Shown here: in pieces, positions 26,458-34,222 of the stretch
Layout of the letters: the number at the start of each line of letters is the position of its first letter
Numbering within the stretch: position 1 is the stretch's first letter
DNA from: DASZBR01 sp033763845
Lineage (GTDB): Bacteria; Pseudomonadota; Gammaproteobacteria; DASZBR01
Direction of reading: 5' to 3'
DNA length: 45,904 nt
NCBI GenBank assembly: GCA_033763845.1
Contig: JANRJR010000032.1
Coordinates: 1-45,904, forward strand
Translations under genes and position numbers: made by a program
The notes under the pieces: model-generated
What the model was told of the DNA's origin: nothing
The model's input: only the letters and a program-made list of their open reading frames with translations
Databases searched by the model: none

Positions 26458-27367
26458 GTAAAGCATCCTCAATTGAAATCGTTGGAATCGTCATAATACG
26501 CTTATTTAAACCCGCTAATACTTTACCAGGACCACATTCTATAATGACTTCTGGCGCAAAATCACGTGAAAGCCTTTCAATACTTTCTACCCATCGCACG
26601 GGGCTGAATAATTGGTCGCATAATGCTGTTTTTATTTCTTCAATACTATTATTTACACTGGCGGATGTATTTTGAATAACAGGAATGTAAGGCTTCTGAA
26701 AATTCATGGTATCCATTAATAATTTTAATTTTTCTGCAGCGCCATTCATTAAAGCACAATGTGATGGCACGCTAACGTCCAGCTTTTTAATTAATTTTGC
26801 GCCCGCTGTTTTTGCAGCACTCATTGCTCTGTCAACTGCCTGCGCTTCACCCGCAATCACAATTTGACCAGGCGCATTAATATTTGCTGCAGAAACAATT
26901 TCGCCTTCTGAAGCTGTTTTGCAAATTTCGCCTATTTTTTCTGGCGTTAACCCAATAATTGCCGCCATCGCACCTTTTCCTTCAGGCACCGCTTCTTGCA
27001 TATATTTTCCGCGATTCGCGACACATTTTACGCCTTCTTCAAAAGATAGTACTCCCGAACAGACCAGTGCAGAATATTCACCTAAACTGTGACCTGCAAA
27101 AACAATTGGCATTACATCGGATTTGGTTTTCCATAGTTTCCAGAGTGCGACGCTAGAGACTAATAGTGCAGGCTGCGTGATTTCTGTTTGATTTAATTTT
27201 TCCAAAGGCCCCTCTTGAATTAATTTCCATAAGTCATATGACAAAATATCAGATGCTTGCGCAAACAACTCTTGCATCAACGAAAAATGCGGCAGCGTCT
27301 CAAACGCATTTAACATTCCTACACTTTGTGAACCTTGTCCCGGAAAAACCATGGCAATTTTTTGCAT
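26450..27367 (-). CDS. fabD: Malonyl-CoA:ACP transacylase
   Basis: It transfers malonyl groups from CoA to ACP to supply fatty-acid elongation. The 305-residue protein has MVFPGQGSQSVGM, the nucleophile Ser94 in FAGHSLGEYSAL, and the catalytic His in DVSVPSHCALM. It follows rpoS by 17 bases on the same strand. The usual upstream partners plsX and fabH are not in the window. The ribosome site AGAGG precedes the ATG at 27367. Confidence 0.97.
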   Translation of the reverse strand: MQKIAMVFPGQGSQSVGMLNAFETLPHFSLMQELFAQASDILSYDLWKLIQEGPLEKLNQTEITQPALLVSSVALWKLWKTKSDVMPIVFAGHSLGEYSALVCSGVLSFEEGVKCVANRGKYMQEAVPEGKGAMAAIIGLTPEKIGEICKTASEGEIVSAANINAPGQIVIAGEAQAVDRAMSAAKTAGAKLIKKLDVSVPSHCALMNGAAEKLKLLMDTMNFQKPYIPVIQNTSASVNNSIEEIKTALCDQLFSPVRWVESIERLSRDFAPEVIIECGPGKVLAGLNKRIMTIPTISIEDALHV

Positions 27368-27384
27368 ATCGTTATCCTCTCATT

Positions 27385-28233
27385 TTATTTATGTATAGCG
27401 GTGTCACGTGAAAGACCGTGTGCTTCTACAATTCTTCGCAATATTTTTAACGCTTCAGCTTGCAATTGCCGAACACGTTCTCGCGTTAATCCAATCAATT
27501 GACCAATTTCTTCTAACGTCATGGGTTCGTATTCACCAAATCCATATCGACGAGCAATAATTTCATGCTGCTGGGGAGATAATTCATCCAACCATGCCTC
27601 CAAATGCTTATGTAAATCTTCATGAATGAATGCATCTTCAACCGTCTCACCGCTATCTTCTATGGTATCAAGAACGGTCTTGCTCGTTTCATCGCTTAAT
27701 GTAACATCGGCAGATGTCACGGGTTCATTCAACGCCATAATTTCTTTGACTTCTTCTAACGGTTTATCTAATGCATTCGCCACATCTTCGGGTGTTGCAT
27801 CGTGGTGTAATTGTTTCGTTAATACCTTTGCCGCACGCAAATAAACATTTAATTCTTTGATAACATGTACAGGCAATCGAATCGTCCGCGTTTGATTAAT
27901 TAAGGCACGCTCGATATTTTGCCGAATCCACCATGTCGCATACGTTGAAAATCGAAACCCACGATCGGGATCAAATTTTTCAACAGCATGCATTAATCCT
28001 AAATTCCCTTCTTCGACAACATCTAAAAATGCCATGCCGCGTTTAGCATAATGTCGTGCGATTTTTACAACTAATCGTAAATTGGCCTCAATCATTTTTA
28101 CGCGCGCTTTTTCATCACCGGCTTGCACTAATCGTCCGTAATAAATTTCATCTTCTGCGCTTAAAAGAGGCGTAAATCCAATTTCACTGAGATACAGCTT
28201 GGCTGCATCGGCGTCCGTTTTTTTTAAAGACAT
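27385..28233 (-). CDS. rpoS: RNA polymerase sigma factor RpoS (short N-terminus)
   Basis: The stationary-phase and stress sigma factor. In Legionella and Coxiella it also governs the switch between growth forms. The 282-residue product has region 1.2 (TDADAAKLYLSEIGFTPLLS), region 2 (VEEGNLGLMHAVEKFDPDRG, FRFSTYATWWIRQNIERALI), RTIRLPVHVIKELN, and region 4 with TLEEIGQLIGLTRERVRQLQ. It lacks the roughly 50-residue N-terminal segment of E. coli RpoS. The ATG at 28233 shares a base with the nlpD stop (TGATG) and has AAGGGAA upstream. The nlpD-rpoS linkage supports RpoS over RpoH. Confidence 0.93.
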   Translation of the reverse strand: MSLKKTDADAAKLYLSEIGFTPLLSAEDEIYYGRLVQAGDEKARVKMIEANLRLVVKIARHYAKRGMAFLDVVEEGNLGLMHAVEKFDPDRGFRFSTYATWWIRQNIERALINQTRTIRLPVHVIKELNVYLRAAKVLTKQLHHDATPEDVANALDKPLEEVKEIMALNEPVTSADVTLSDETSKTVLDTIEDSGETVEDAFIHEDLHKHLEAWLDELSPQQHEIIARRYGFGEYEPMTLEEIGQLIGLTRERVRQLQAEALKILRRIVEAHGLSRDTAIHK

Positions 28234-28994
28234 CAATTTCCCTTACGTGGCGGTAATAATTTAAGCGGATCAACAGGATGTCCTGATTGTCGAATTTCAA
28301 AATGCAACATCACGTGTGTGGCATCAGAACTGCCCATTTTTGCAATGGTTTGATTTTGTTTAACCAATTGTCCTTCTTTCACTAGAGCTTGGCTATTGTG
28401 CGCATAAGCACTTAAATACTGCGTGTTGTGTTTAATAATAATTAATAATCCGTAGCCACGTAATCCGGTTCCACAATACACCACACGCCCCCCTGCCGTT
28501 GCACGAACCGGGTCACCTAAGTTTCCGGCAATATCAATTCCTTTATTTCCACCATAGGTATCTGAAAAATTCTGAATAATTTTGCCCGACGCAGGCCATG
28601 CCCAAACACCAATGGGACCGGTTGCAACCGGTTGAGTGACAACAGGCGTTGACACTACTTTTGCAGGCATTGGGGCTGCACTGACAACAACAGGCGTACT
28701 AACTGTACCAGTACTTGCTACAGTACTATCTGTAGCACCTGGTAATAGATTAATCATTTGCCCCGGATGAATTCGGTATGGCGAAGGAATATGATTTGCG
28801 GCAGCTAATTGATTAACATCTAAACCAAATCGAAACGCGATGGAGTATAAAGTATCAGCTTGTTGCACGCGATACGCTTGTGATGCTGCTGAGGATTTCC
28901 AACCATTCGTAACAGGTGCAAATTTGCCTTGAGAAAGATCACAGCCGTTTAAAAAAATAAGCATCGTGATAAACAATAAAATTCGGTTACACAA
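28233..28994 (-). CDS. nlpD: NlpD-like LysM/M23 lipoprotein, amidase activator
   Basis: An outer-membrane lipoprotein that activates periplasmic amidases at division. The 253-residue precursor has lipobox FLNGC (Cys18), a LysM domain (YRVQQADTLYSIAFRFGLDV, then IPSPYRIHPGQMINLL), a Val/Pro/Thr-rich linker and a C-terminal M23 domain. In the M23 domain the zinc ligands are degenerate: NKGIDIAG replaces HxxxD, and VMLHFEIR lacks the first His of HxH. This is normal for NlpD, which activates rather than cleaves. It is coupled to rpoS, and its start overlaps the yqaA-like gene by 8 bases. Confidence 0.93.
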   Translation of the reverse strand: MCNRILLFITMLIFLNGCDLSQGKFAPVTNGWKSSAASQAYRVQQADTLYSIAFRFGLDVNQLAAANHIPSPYRIHPGQMINLLPGATDSTVASTGTVSTPVVVSAAPMPAKVVSTPVVTQPVATGPIGVWAWPASGKIIQNFSDTYGGNKGIDIAGNLGDPVRATAGGRVVYCGTGLRGYGLLIIIKHNTQYLSAYAHNSQALVKEGQLVKQNQTIAKMGSSDATHVMLHFEIRQSGHPVDPLKLLPPRKGN

Positions 28995-29565
28995 AATGGT
29001 AAATCCCCCAGCCCAGTAAAAGTATTAATACCACCCACCCTAATCGGTCGATATATTTTAGCAAAAATTTTTCCATGGATTCACCTTTGTAGCGAATCAA
29101 TAACGCGACCAAGAAAAATCGTCCGCCACGTCCGGCAAATGATCCCAAAAGAAATGGCAACATTGCCATATGAATCACACCAGCGGTAATTGTAAAAAAT
29201 TTATATGGGATGGGACCAAAGGCCGCAACAAACATCACCCAAAATCCCCACACTTCAAAAAAATGTTGAACTTTATCAAACGTGGGTTCGTAACCCCAAT
29301 GCACCAAATGAGGCCACAATAAATGCATGAAAAAAAATCCAATTAAATATCCGAACAGCGCGCCCAAAATAGAAAATATTGTTGTGTATGCAGCATAAAT
29401 TAATGATTTTTCGGGTTTGGCTAATGCCATGGGCGCTAACATAAAATCCGGTGGAATGGGGAAAAAAGAGGATTCAGCAAAACTTAATGCATATAGATAC
29501 GCGGGTGCATGTCGGTGATGAGACCATGTGATGACTTTTTTATAGAGACCTGAAAATAATTGCAT
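28987..29565 (-). CDS. YqaA-like DedA/SNARE-associated membrane protein
   Basis: A 192-residue inner-membrane protein of the VTT/DedA superfamily, YqaA branch; DedA relatives translocate lipids. It has AESSFFPIPPDFMLAPMALA, then GALFGYLIGFFF and the re-entrant AAFGPIPYKFFTITAGVIHM, then SFAGRGGRFFLVALLIRYKG, a typical C-terminal motif. The start at 29565 (MQLFSGLYKKVITWS) has AGAGGAAA well placed; a 54-base longer frame runs toward surE and lacks a good site. In several gammaproteobacteria this gene sits between surE/pcm and nlpD. Here pcm is absent. Confidence 0.88.
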   Translation of the reverse strand: MQLFSGLYKKVITWSHHRHAPAYLYALSFAESSFFPIPPDFMLAPMALAKPEKSLIYAAYTTIFSILGALFGYLIGFFFMHLLWPHLVHWGYEPTFDKVQHFFEVWGFWVMFVAAFGPIPYKFFTITAGVIHMAMLPFLLGSFAGRGGRFFLVALLIRYKGESMEKFLLKYIDRLGWVVLILLLGWGIYHFV

Positions 29566-29594
29566 GTATTTTCCTCTACTCACCCACGGTGAGG

Positions 29595-30344
29595 TTAAAT
29601 AACAACCTCTTTCACCCATTCCGCTAAACTTTCAAATACTTGATAATGCGTCATATCTAATTGCAATGGTGTAATAGACACACGATCATTTTCAACTGCA
29701 TGAAAATCCGTACCTAAGCCGGCATCTTGTCCCGGCCCTGGTAATCCTACCCAATAAATCGCTTGTCCACGCGGATCATATTCACGTAACATCTTTTCGG
29801 CACGATGACGCGTTCCCATTCGCGTAATATCAAATCCTTTTAATTTATCAATCGCCACATCCGGCACGTTAATATTTAAAAATGTTTGGGACGGTAAACG
29901 GTTTCGCAATAAGGCAGACACGACATTTTTCGCGACTTGCGCAGCGGTTTCGAAATGCTCGTGTTTTCCATCTAATGAAACCGCAATTGAAGGCAATCCT
30001 AATAATCGCCCTTCCATTGCCGCAGCAACCGTACCTGAATAAAAAATATCATCCCCTAAATTACTACCGGCATTAATACCTGAAACAACAATATCTGGTT
30101 TTTCTTTTAACAATCCTGTAATGGCCAAGTGAACACAATCAGTCGGGGTACCTTCCACGCTGTAAAAACCATTTTCCAATTGAACAGCACGAATCGGATT
30201 TTGCAGTGACAAAGAATTGCTAGCGCCACTACGATTTCGATTAGGCGCTACCACCACAACTTCACCAATCGTTTGCAACGCGCGCGCTAATGCAATAATA
30301 CCGGGAGCTTGTACACCATCATCGTTACTGACGAGAATTTTCAT
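29595..30344 (-). CDS. surE: 5'/3'-nucleotidase SurE
   Basis: A metal-dependent nucleoside-5'-monophosphate phosphatase linked to stationary-phase survival. The 249-residue product begins MKILVSNDDGVQAPGIIALA with metal ligands Asp8-Asp9. It continues with NRNRSGASNSL and GINAGSNLGDDIFYSGTVAA, all SurE hallmarks. The ATG at 30344 has AGGAAGAAT directly upstream. The frame extends 13 codons further but overlaps the preceding gene. It lies 7 bases after the IcmD-like gene. Confidence 0.96.
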   Translation of the reverse strand: MKILVSNDDGVQAPGIIALARALQTIGEVVVVAPNRNRSGASNSLSLQNPIRAVQLENGFYSVEGTPTDCVHLAITGLLKEKPDIVVSGINAGSNLGDDIFYSGTVAAAMEGRLLGLPSIAVSLDGKHEHFETAAQVAKNVVSALLRNRLPSQTFLNINVPDVAIDKLKGFDITRMGTRHRAEKMLREYDPRGQAIYWVGLPGPGQDAGLGTDFHAVENDRVSITPLQLDMTHYQVFESLAEWVKEVVI

Positions 30345-30351
30345 ATTCTTC

Positions 30352-30657
30352 CTATACGTTATAAGCGGATGTGTGAGAACCAAAATAATTAATCATAAAC
30401 GGCGCAAAGCCAATGACCAATCCTGAAAATAACAACACCAAAACGCGCGTTAAGGTCGTTTCTTGCTGATTCATACGGTGATCACGATATTTGATGATCG
30501 CAGCGGTCACTAACATCACTCCAATGATATAAAAAATATTCGTAAAAACACCCGTAAAAACACCGGCAGCGGAATTCAAATTGCCAGCAACGTCTCCCAA
30601 CGACGGAGCAGTGCCACCGACAACAGCGACTTGTAAGACTGGAATGGACTTTTTCAT
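30352..30657 (-). CDS. Small two-helix membrane protein resembling IcmD/IcmC (DotP/DotE) of type IVB secretion
   Basis: A 101-residue protein with an N-terminal hydrophobic segment and two membrane helices. The pattern is SLGDVAGNLNSAAGVFTGVF, then NIFYIIGVMLVTAAIIKYRDHRM, a short polar loop, and RVLVLLFSGLVIGFAPFMI. This arrangement (a serine/asparagine stretch, a helix ending in AxxK[FYL]+xH, then a second helix with a late FxP) is that of IcmD and IcmC in the Dot/Icm secretion system. I recognise the pattern, not a close match. The ATG at 30657 has no clear ribosome site. The long upstream frame (to 30879) is antisense to def and is rejected. It heads the surE-rpoS-fab run. Confidence 0.5.
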   Translation of the reverse strand: MKKSIPVLQVAVVGGTAPSLGDVAGNLNSAAGVFTGVFTNIFYIIGVMLVTAAIIKYRDHRMNQQETTLTRVLVLLFSGLVIGFAPFMINYFGSHTSAYNV

Positions 30658-30662
30658 CGTCT

Positions 30663-30669
30663 TATAATA
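30663..30669. promoter_or_regulatory. Shared -10 element between def and the IcmD-like gene
   Basis: TATAATA reads TATAAT on the plus strand (for def, leader about 23 bases, with GGAG before the ATG at 30698). It reads TATTATA on the minus strand, where transcription would begin at or next to the IcmD-like ATG at 30657. No strong -35 is visible on either strand. Divergent genes sharing one -10 are a plausible but unproven reading. Confidence 0.35.
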
Positions 30670-30697
30670 CCACAACATGTTAAAAATCGGAGACACC

Positions 30698-31201
30698 ATG
30701 GCGCTACTCAATGTATTGCATTTCCCCCATCCGCGGTTGCGTTTGAAAGCCGAACCGGTTGAATCGGTGACTCCGGATATCGTGCAGATCTTGGATGACA
30801 TGCTGGAAACCATGTATGCCGACCGCGGCGTCGGTTTGGCTGCAACGCAAGTCAATATCCAAAAACGCTTGATAGTCATGGATGTCTCGGATGATTACAA
30901 CGAACCATCGTTTTTTATTAATCCCGAAATACTTTCAACCGAAGGCCAAAAAGAATTCGAAGAAGGTTGTCTTTCTGTTCCTGGCGTTTATGAAAAAGTG
31001 AAACGCGCTGAAAAAGTTATTTTTAAATATCTGGATAAAAACAATCAGTATCAAACCATTCATGCCGAAGGTTTATTAGCCGATTGTATTCAACATGAAA
31101 TTGATCATCTCGATGGAAAATTATTTATTGACCATCTTTCAACGATGAAGCAAGAACGCATTCGTAAAAAACTGAAAAAACAAGAACGATATCGCTTATG
31201 A
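30698..31201 (+). CDS. def: Peptide deformylase
   Basis: A metalloenzyme that removes the formyl group from new proteins. The 167-residue product has the three metal motifs: GVGLAATQVN, EEGCLSVPG and QHEIDHLDGKLF. The start at 30698 (MALLNVLHFPHPRLRL) has GGAGACACC upstream and matches the family. A frame starting 21 bases earlier is unlikely. It overlaps fmt by 4 bases, the usual def-fmt coupling. Confidence 0.97.
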   Translation: MALLNVLHFPHPRLRLKAEPVESVTPDIVQILDDMLETMYADRGVGLAATQVNIQKRLIVMDVSDDYNEPSFFINPEILSTEGQKEFEEGCLSVPGVYEKVKRAEKVIFKYLDKNNQYQTIHAEGLLADCIQHEIDHLDGKLFIDHLSTMKQERIRKKLKKQERYRL

Positions 31202-32109
31202 GAATTATTTTTGCGGGCACACCCGAACTTGCGGTTCCTATCTTGGATGCGTTAATACAGTCACCACATGAAATTGTTGCGGTCTATACGCAGCCGGATC
31301 GTCCTGCGGGTCGTGGACGACAACTACATGAATCACCCGTCAAACAACTGGCTAAAAAATACCGTCTACCTGTTTTTCAACCTGAAAAATTACGGGAATT
31401 TCCCCACGAGAATATTGATGTATTTGTGGTCGCTATGTATGGCTTATTAATTCCGGAATTTATTTTATTTAACCCTAAATATGGCTGTATTAATGTTCAT
31501 CCTTCTTTGCTTCCACGATGGCGAGGTGCAGCGCCCATTGTTCGTCCGTTATTAGTGGGTGACACGGAAACAGGCGTAACAATTATGAAGATGGAGAAGG
31601 GTTTGGATACGGGTGACATTTTACTGCAAGAAAAATATTTAATCTTACCATCCGATAATATTAGAACTTTACAAGCAACATTATCCACGATGGGTGCGAA
31701 ATTATTATTAACCACTCTCGCTAATCTCGAAAATATTACGCCACAAAAACAAGATGATACTTTAGCAACCTATGCGCAAAAAATCGAAAAATCAGAATAT
31801 CAAATCAACTGGCTAAAATCGGCTGAAGAAATTAATCGCCAAATTCGTGCGTTTTATCCCGCGTTTAGTTACCTAGAAGACCAATTAATAAAAATCTGGG
31901 AAGCGGAAATTATTCCCCAAAATATTTCAGCGACTCCAGGAACAATTATGGATGCCGGTCAAATGGGAATTGATATCGCAACAGGCAAATATATTTTGCG
32001 CGCCAAAAAATTACAGTTGGCGGGTGGAAAACCGTTATTGGTTAAAGATATTTTAAATGCGCGGGCTCAATTATTCGCTAGAGAAAAATGCTTCAAAAAT
32101 ATTTCATAG
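31198..32109 (+). CDS. fmt: Methionyl-tRNA formyltransferase
   Basis: It formylates initiator methionyl-tRNA using 10-formyltetrahydrofolate. The 303-residue protein begins MRIIFAGTPELAVPILDALI. It has the folate and catalytic motifs YTQPDRPAGRGRQLHESPVK and INVHPSLLPRWRGAAPI, and the C-terminal RNA-binding domain with IRAFYPAFSY. The last 43 bases overlap the convergent idi gene. rsmB, which often follows fmt, is not here. Confidence 0.97.
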   Translation: MRIIFAGTPELAVPILDALIQSPHEIVAVYTQPDRPAGRGRQLHESPVKQLAKKYRLPVFQPEKLREFPHENIDVFVVAMYGLLIPEFILFNPKYGCINVHPSLLPRWRGAAPIVRPLLVGDTETGVTIMKMEKGLDTGDILLQEKYLILPSDNIRTLQATLSTMGAKLLLTTLANLENITPQKQDDTLATYAQKIEKSEYQINWLKSAEEINRQIRAFYPAFSYLEDQLIKIWEAEIIPQNISATPGTIMDAGQMGIDIATGKYILRAKKLQLAGGKPLLVKDILNARAQLFAREKCFKNIS

Positions 32110-32600
32110 GCCTGCTTCAACCACGCAGTATATTTTTCCGGAAGTTTATTTAACTCTTCTGTTAATTGCTGAACTGGCATCCACGTAAACGCTTCGACTT
32201 CTTCTGGATTAATTTTTATTTTGGGAGACAATAATTCGCCGATTAATACATGATCAATTTCATTTTCAATTAATCCATTACCCACTTTTGCGCGATAATG
32301 AAATACGCCGATTTCAAATAAATCAGAGGTAACGCCCATCTCTTCTTTTAAGCGCTTTTCGGCAGCTTCTTTTAGAGTTTCATTAAATAACGGATGACTG
32401 CAACACGTGTTGGTCCATAATCCACCACTGTGATATTTTTTCGAATGGCGTTTTTGTAATAATATTTCTAAGCCATCGGGACCCTTACGGTAAATAAAAA
32501 TCGAAAACGCCCGATGCAATAAACCTTTTTCGTGCGCTTCTAATTTATCTGCAACACCGATGGGCTCATCGTTTTCGTTGACCAGCATGATTTCTGACAT
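32067..32600 (-). CDS. idi: Isopentenyl-diphosphate isomerase, type I
   Basis: It interconverts isopentenyl and dimethylallyl diphosphate, needed when isoprenoids come from mevalonate. The 177-residue Nudix-fold enzyme has the catalytic Cys in WTNTCCSHP (Cys66/67), then LKEAAEKRLKEEMGV as the Nudix-like box, and ENEIDHVLIG with a conserved metal Glu. It begins one base after the SET gene stop, at the end of the mevalonate cluster. It converges on fmt with a 43-base overlap. Confidence 0.95.
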   Translation of the reverse strand: MSEIMLVNENDEPIGVADKLEAHEKGLLHRAFSIFIYRKGPDGLEILLQKRHSKKYHSGGLWTNTCCSHPLFNETLKEAAEKRLKEEMGVTSDLFEIGVFHYRAKVGNGLIENEIDHVLIGELLSPKIKINPEEVEAFTWMPVQQLTEELNKLPEKYTAWLKQAYEIFLKHFSLANN

Positions 32601-32601
32601 G

Positions 32602-34161
32602 TTATTTTCCCTTCGGAATTAACGCTAATTTCGTATTCGCCCTTTCAGTATAACTTTTATTTCTTGATACTTGTTCTAAAAAGAAGCGAGCTTTTGCATA
32701 CTTTCCTAGCTTTAAATAAACACTTCCCAAATTGTACCGGCATCCAGGTTCAGAAGACAACGCTACGGCTTGCTTAAATTTTCTTTTGGCTTCAAGATTT
32801 TTTTCACCTTTGAAAAATGAAACTCCTTTTTTATTAAGTTCTCCCGCTAATTTCCGAGAAACATCATTTTCAATAACACCACCTTTATCATTAAAAAACA
32901 ACTCTGGCTGATCTTCAAATATTGTAGGCACACAGGTCAGTAATTGTTCCCCTTTCTTAATCGGACGTAGCGTCACATAGCAAGGAACCGGCAATCCGTT
33001 ATACGTGCAAACTTTGTGTAATACATTAGCATTTTGCATTCCCGGATGATCCTTATGTTTCTGAATCGGCGCATGATTAATAAGTCCAGTTAAATTTCCT
33101 TCTCGGAAAGAATAAATGGCTTGATTATTACTCCATACCACACCATCTTCTTCTGCCGTTTTGTAACTATGATTTAGGGCTTCTTCCAGAGGGTACATAT
33201 AATCACAAAAACGTCCTGCATACTGACCCACAAAAACACCTGCGGGAAAATCAGAGATTGCAAAGACGCCAAAACCATCAATACCCGGAATTTTTCGCAC
33301 TTCTATTCTGTCACACAATTCAGACATTTTTTCTATATTAGTATTTGTCAGCTGTTGTCTATCATTAGCATCTCGTTGACATCCAACCACTAAATCGTGT
33401 TCCCATCCTAAAAAACGCTGTTCTGGATAATCAGGATTTACACCAGATCCTTTTTGAGTATCACGTTTAAGAAAGTCTGCAATTATCTGAGGAATTAAAA
33501 TATTATTGGTAAAGGTAAATTTTTCAATTCCACGACTGCGCGCAATTTTCTCCTCAAGTTTGCTTAGCGGCATCACCATTAATTTTCCATCGGCTTTTTT
33601 ATACAAGATATTCCTTGAACGAGGTGCTACCTCAGCGAGAAATAACTCTGTAAACGTTAACGCTTGCGGAGTAGAAATCGGCAAATCAGAATACAACGCT
33701 GCCATTCTCAAAAAAGGTGCGCCATTCAACACTGTCTTCCAATCTTCTTTATATTTAGCGGGAGTCGCATAATTTTGGGGTAGTGGCTCGAGAACTTTAC
33801 CATCAACCGAAATAACTTTTTGTGCATTCACCATTCTTGTGATGGCATCTTGTTGTGATTCATCTTTACGGCGCGGAAATGCAATCAAACAACCATCATG
33901 AGCCTCTTGATGCACGATACTGCCAATTTGAACCGCTGCCTCTAATGATGAAGAAAGCTGTTTACCTTTGAAATGTCCCATGAAAAGTGAAACAAAGCCT
34001 GAAAATTTACTTGCATGCTCTACCCATTCAGCAGGAGGGTATTGAACAAACACAAAATAGTGCCCAACATTTCCTTTTTTTTGTTCGTCATCGAGATATT
34101 CAACCGTACATAATGGAATACGCTGGCCATTGATTACAACTGGTTTAAATTCTTCGTTCAT
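32602..34161 (-). CDS. SET-domain protein with C-terminal TPR-like repeats (candidate effector)
   Basis: A 519-residue protein without a signal peptide. Residues 1-285 are unrecognised. Residues 288-416 form a SET-like domain: GIDGFGVFAISDFPAGVFVG, then GQYAGRFCDY, GLINHAPI with downstream NANV (the NHS-like cofactor motif), and KKGEQLLTCVP. The usual late Tyr (ELTYDY) is replaced, so methyltransferase activity is uncertain. Residues 437-517 have TPR-like helices (GVSFFKGEKNLEAKRKFKQA, CRYNLGSVYLKLGKYAKARF). SET proteins of Legionella are secreted and methylate host histones. Here the gene sits between the HMG-CoA reductase/kinase fusion and idi. A host role is inference. Confidence 0.72.
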   Translation of the reverse strand: MNEEFKPVVINGQRIPLCTVEYLDDEQKKGNVGHYFVFVQYPPAEWVEHASKFSGFVSLFMGHFKGKQLSSSLEAAVQIGSIVHQEAHDGCLIAFPRRKDESQQDAITRMVNAQKVISVDGKVLEPLPQNYATPAKYKEDWKTVLNGAPFLRMAALYSDLPISTPQALTFTELFLAEVAPRSRNILYKKADGKLMVMPLSKLEEKIARSRGIEKFTFTNNILIPQIIADFLKRDTQKGSGVNPDYPEQRFLGWEHDLVVGCQRDANDRQQLTNTNIEKMSELCDRIEVRKIPGIDGFGVFAISDFPAGVFVGQYAGRFCDYMYPLEEALNHSYKTAEEDGVVWSNNQAIYSFREGNLTGLINHAPIQKHKDHPGMQNANVLHKVCTYNGLPVPCYVTLRPIKKGEQLLTCVPTIFEDQPELFFNDKGGVIENDVSRKLAGELNKKGVSFFKGEKNLEAKRKFKQAVALSSEPGCRYNLGSVYLKLGKYAKARFFLEQVSRNKSYTERANTKLALIPKGK

Positions 34162-34188
34162 ATTTCAGGCTCCTCATTATTCATACAT

Positions 34189-34208
34189 GGGCGCTGCAAG
34201 CATCGCCC
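34189..34208. repeat. REP-like imperfect palindrome (copy 2)
   Basis: GGGCG pairs with CGCCC, then a C/T mismatch, then TGC pairs with GCA around a 2-base AA loop. The flanks ACAT on the left and TTAC on the right resemble those of the copy at 4381-4402. It lies in the 61-base gap between the fused mevalonate gene and the SET gene. Confidence 0.55.
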
Positions 34209-34222
34209 TTACGCCAATTTAT

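Noticed and set aside
30658..30879. 74-codon N-terminal extension of the IcmD-like gene
   Set aside because: It is antisense to the start of def, has no family pattern, and a hydrophobic protein start is clear at 30657.
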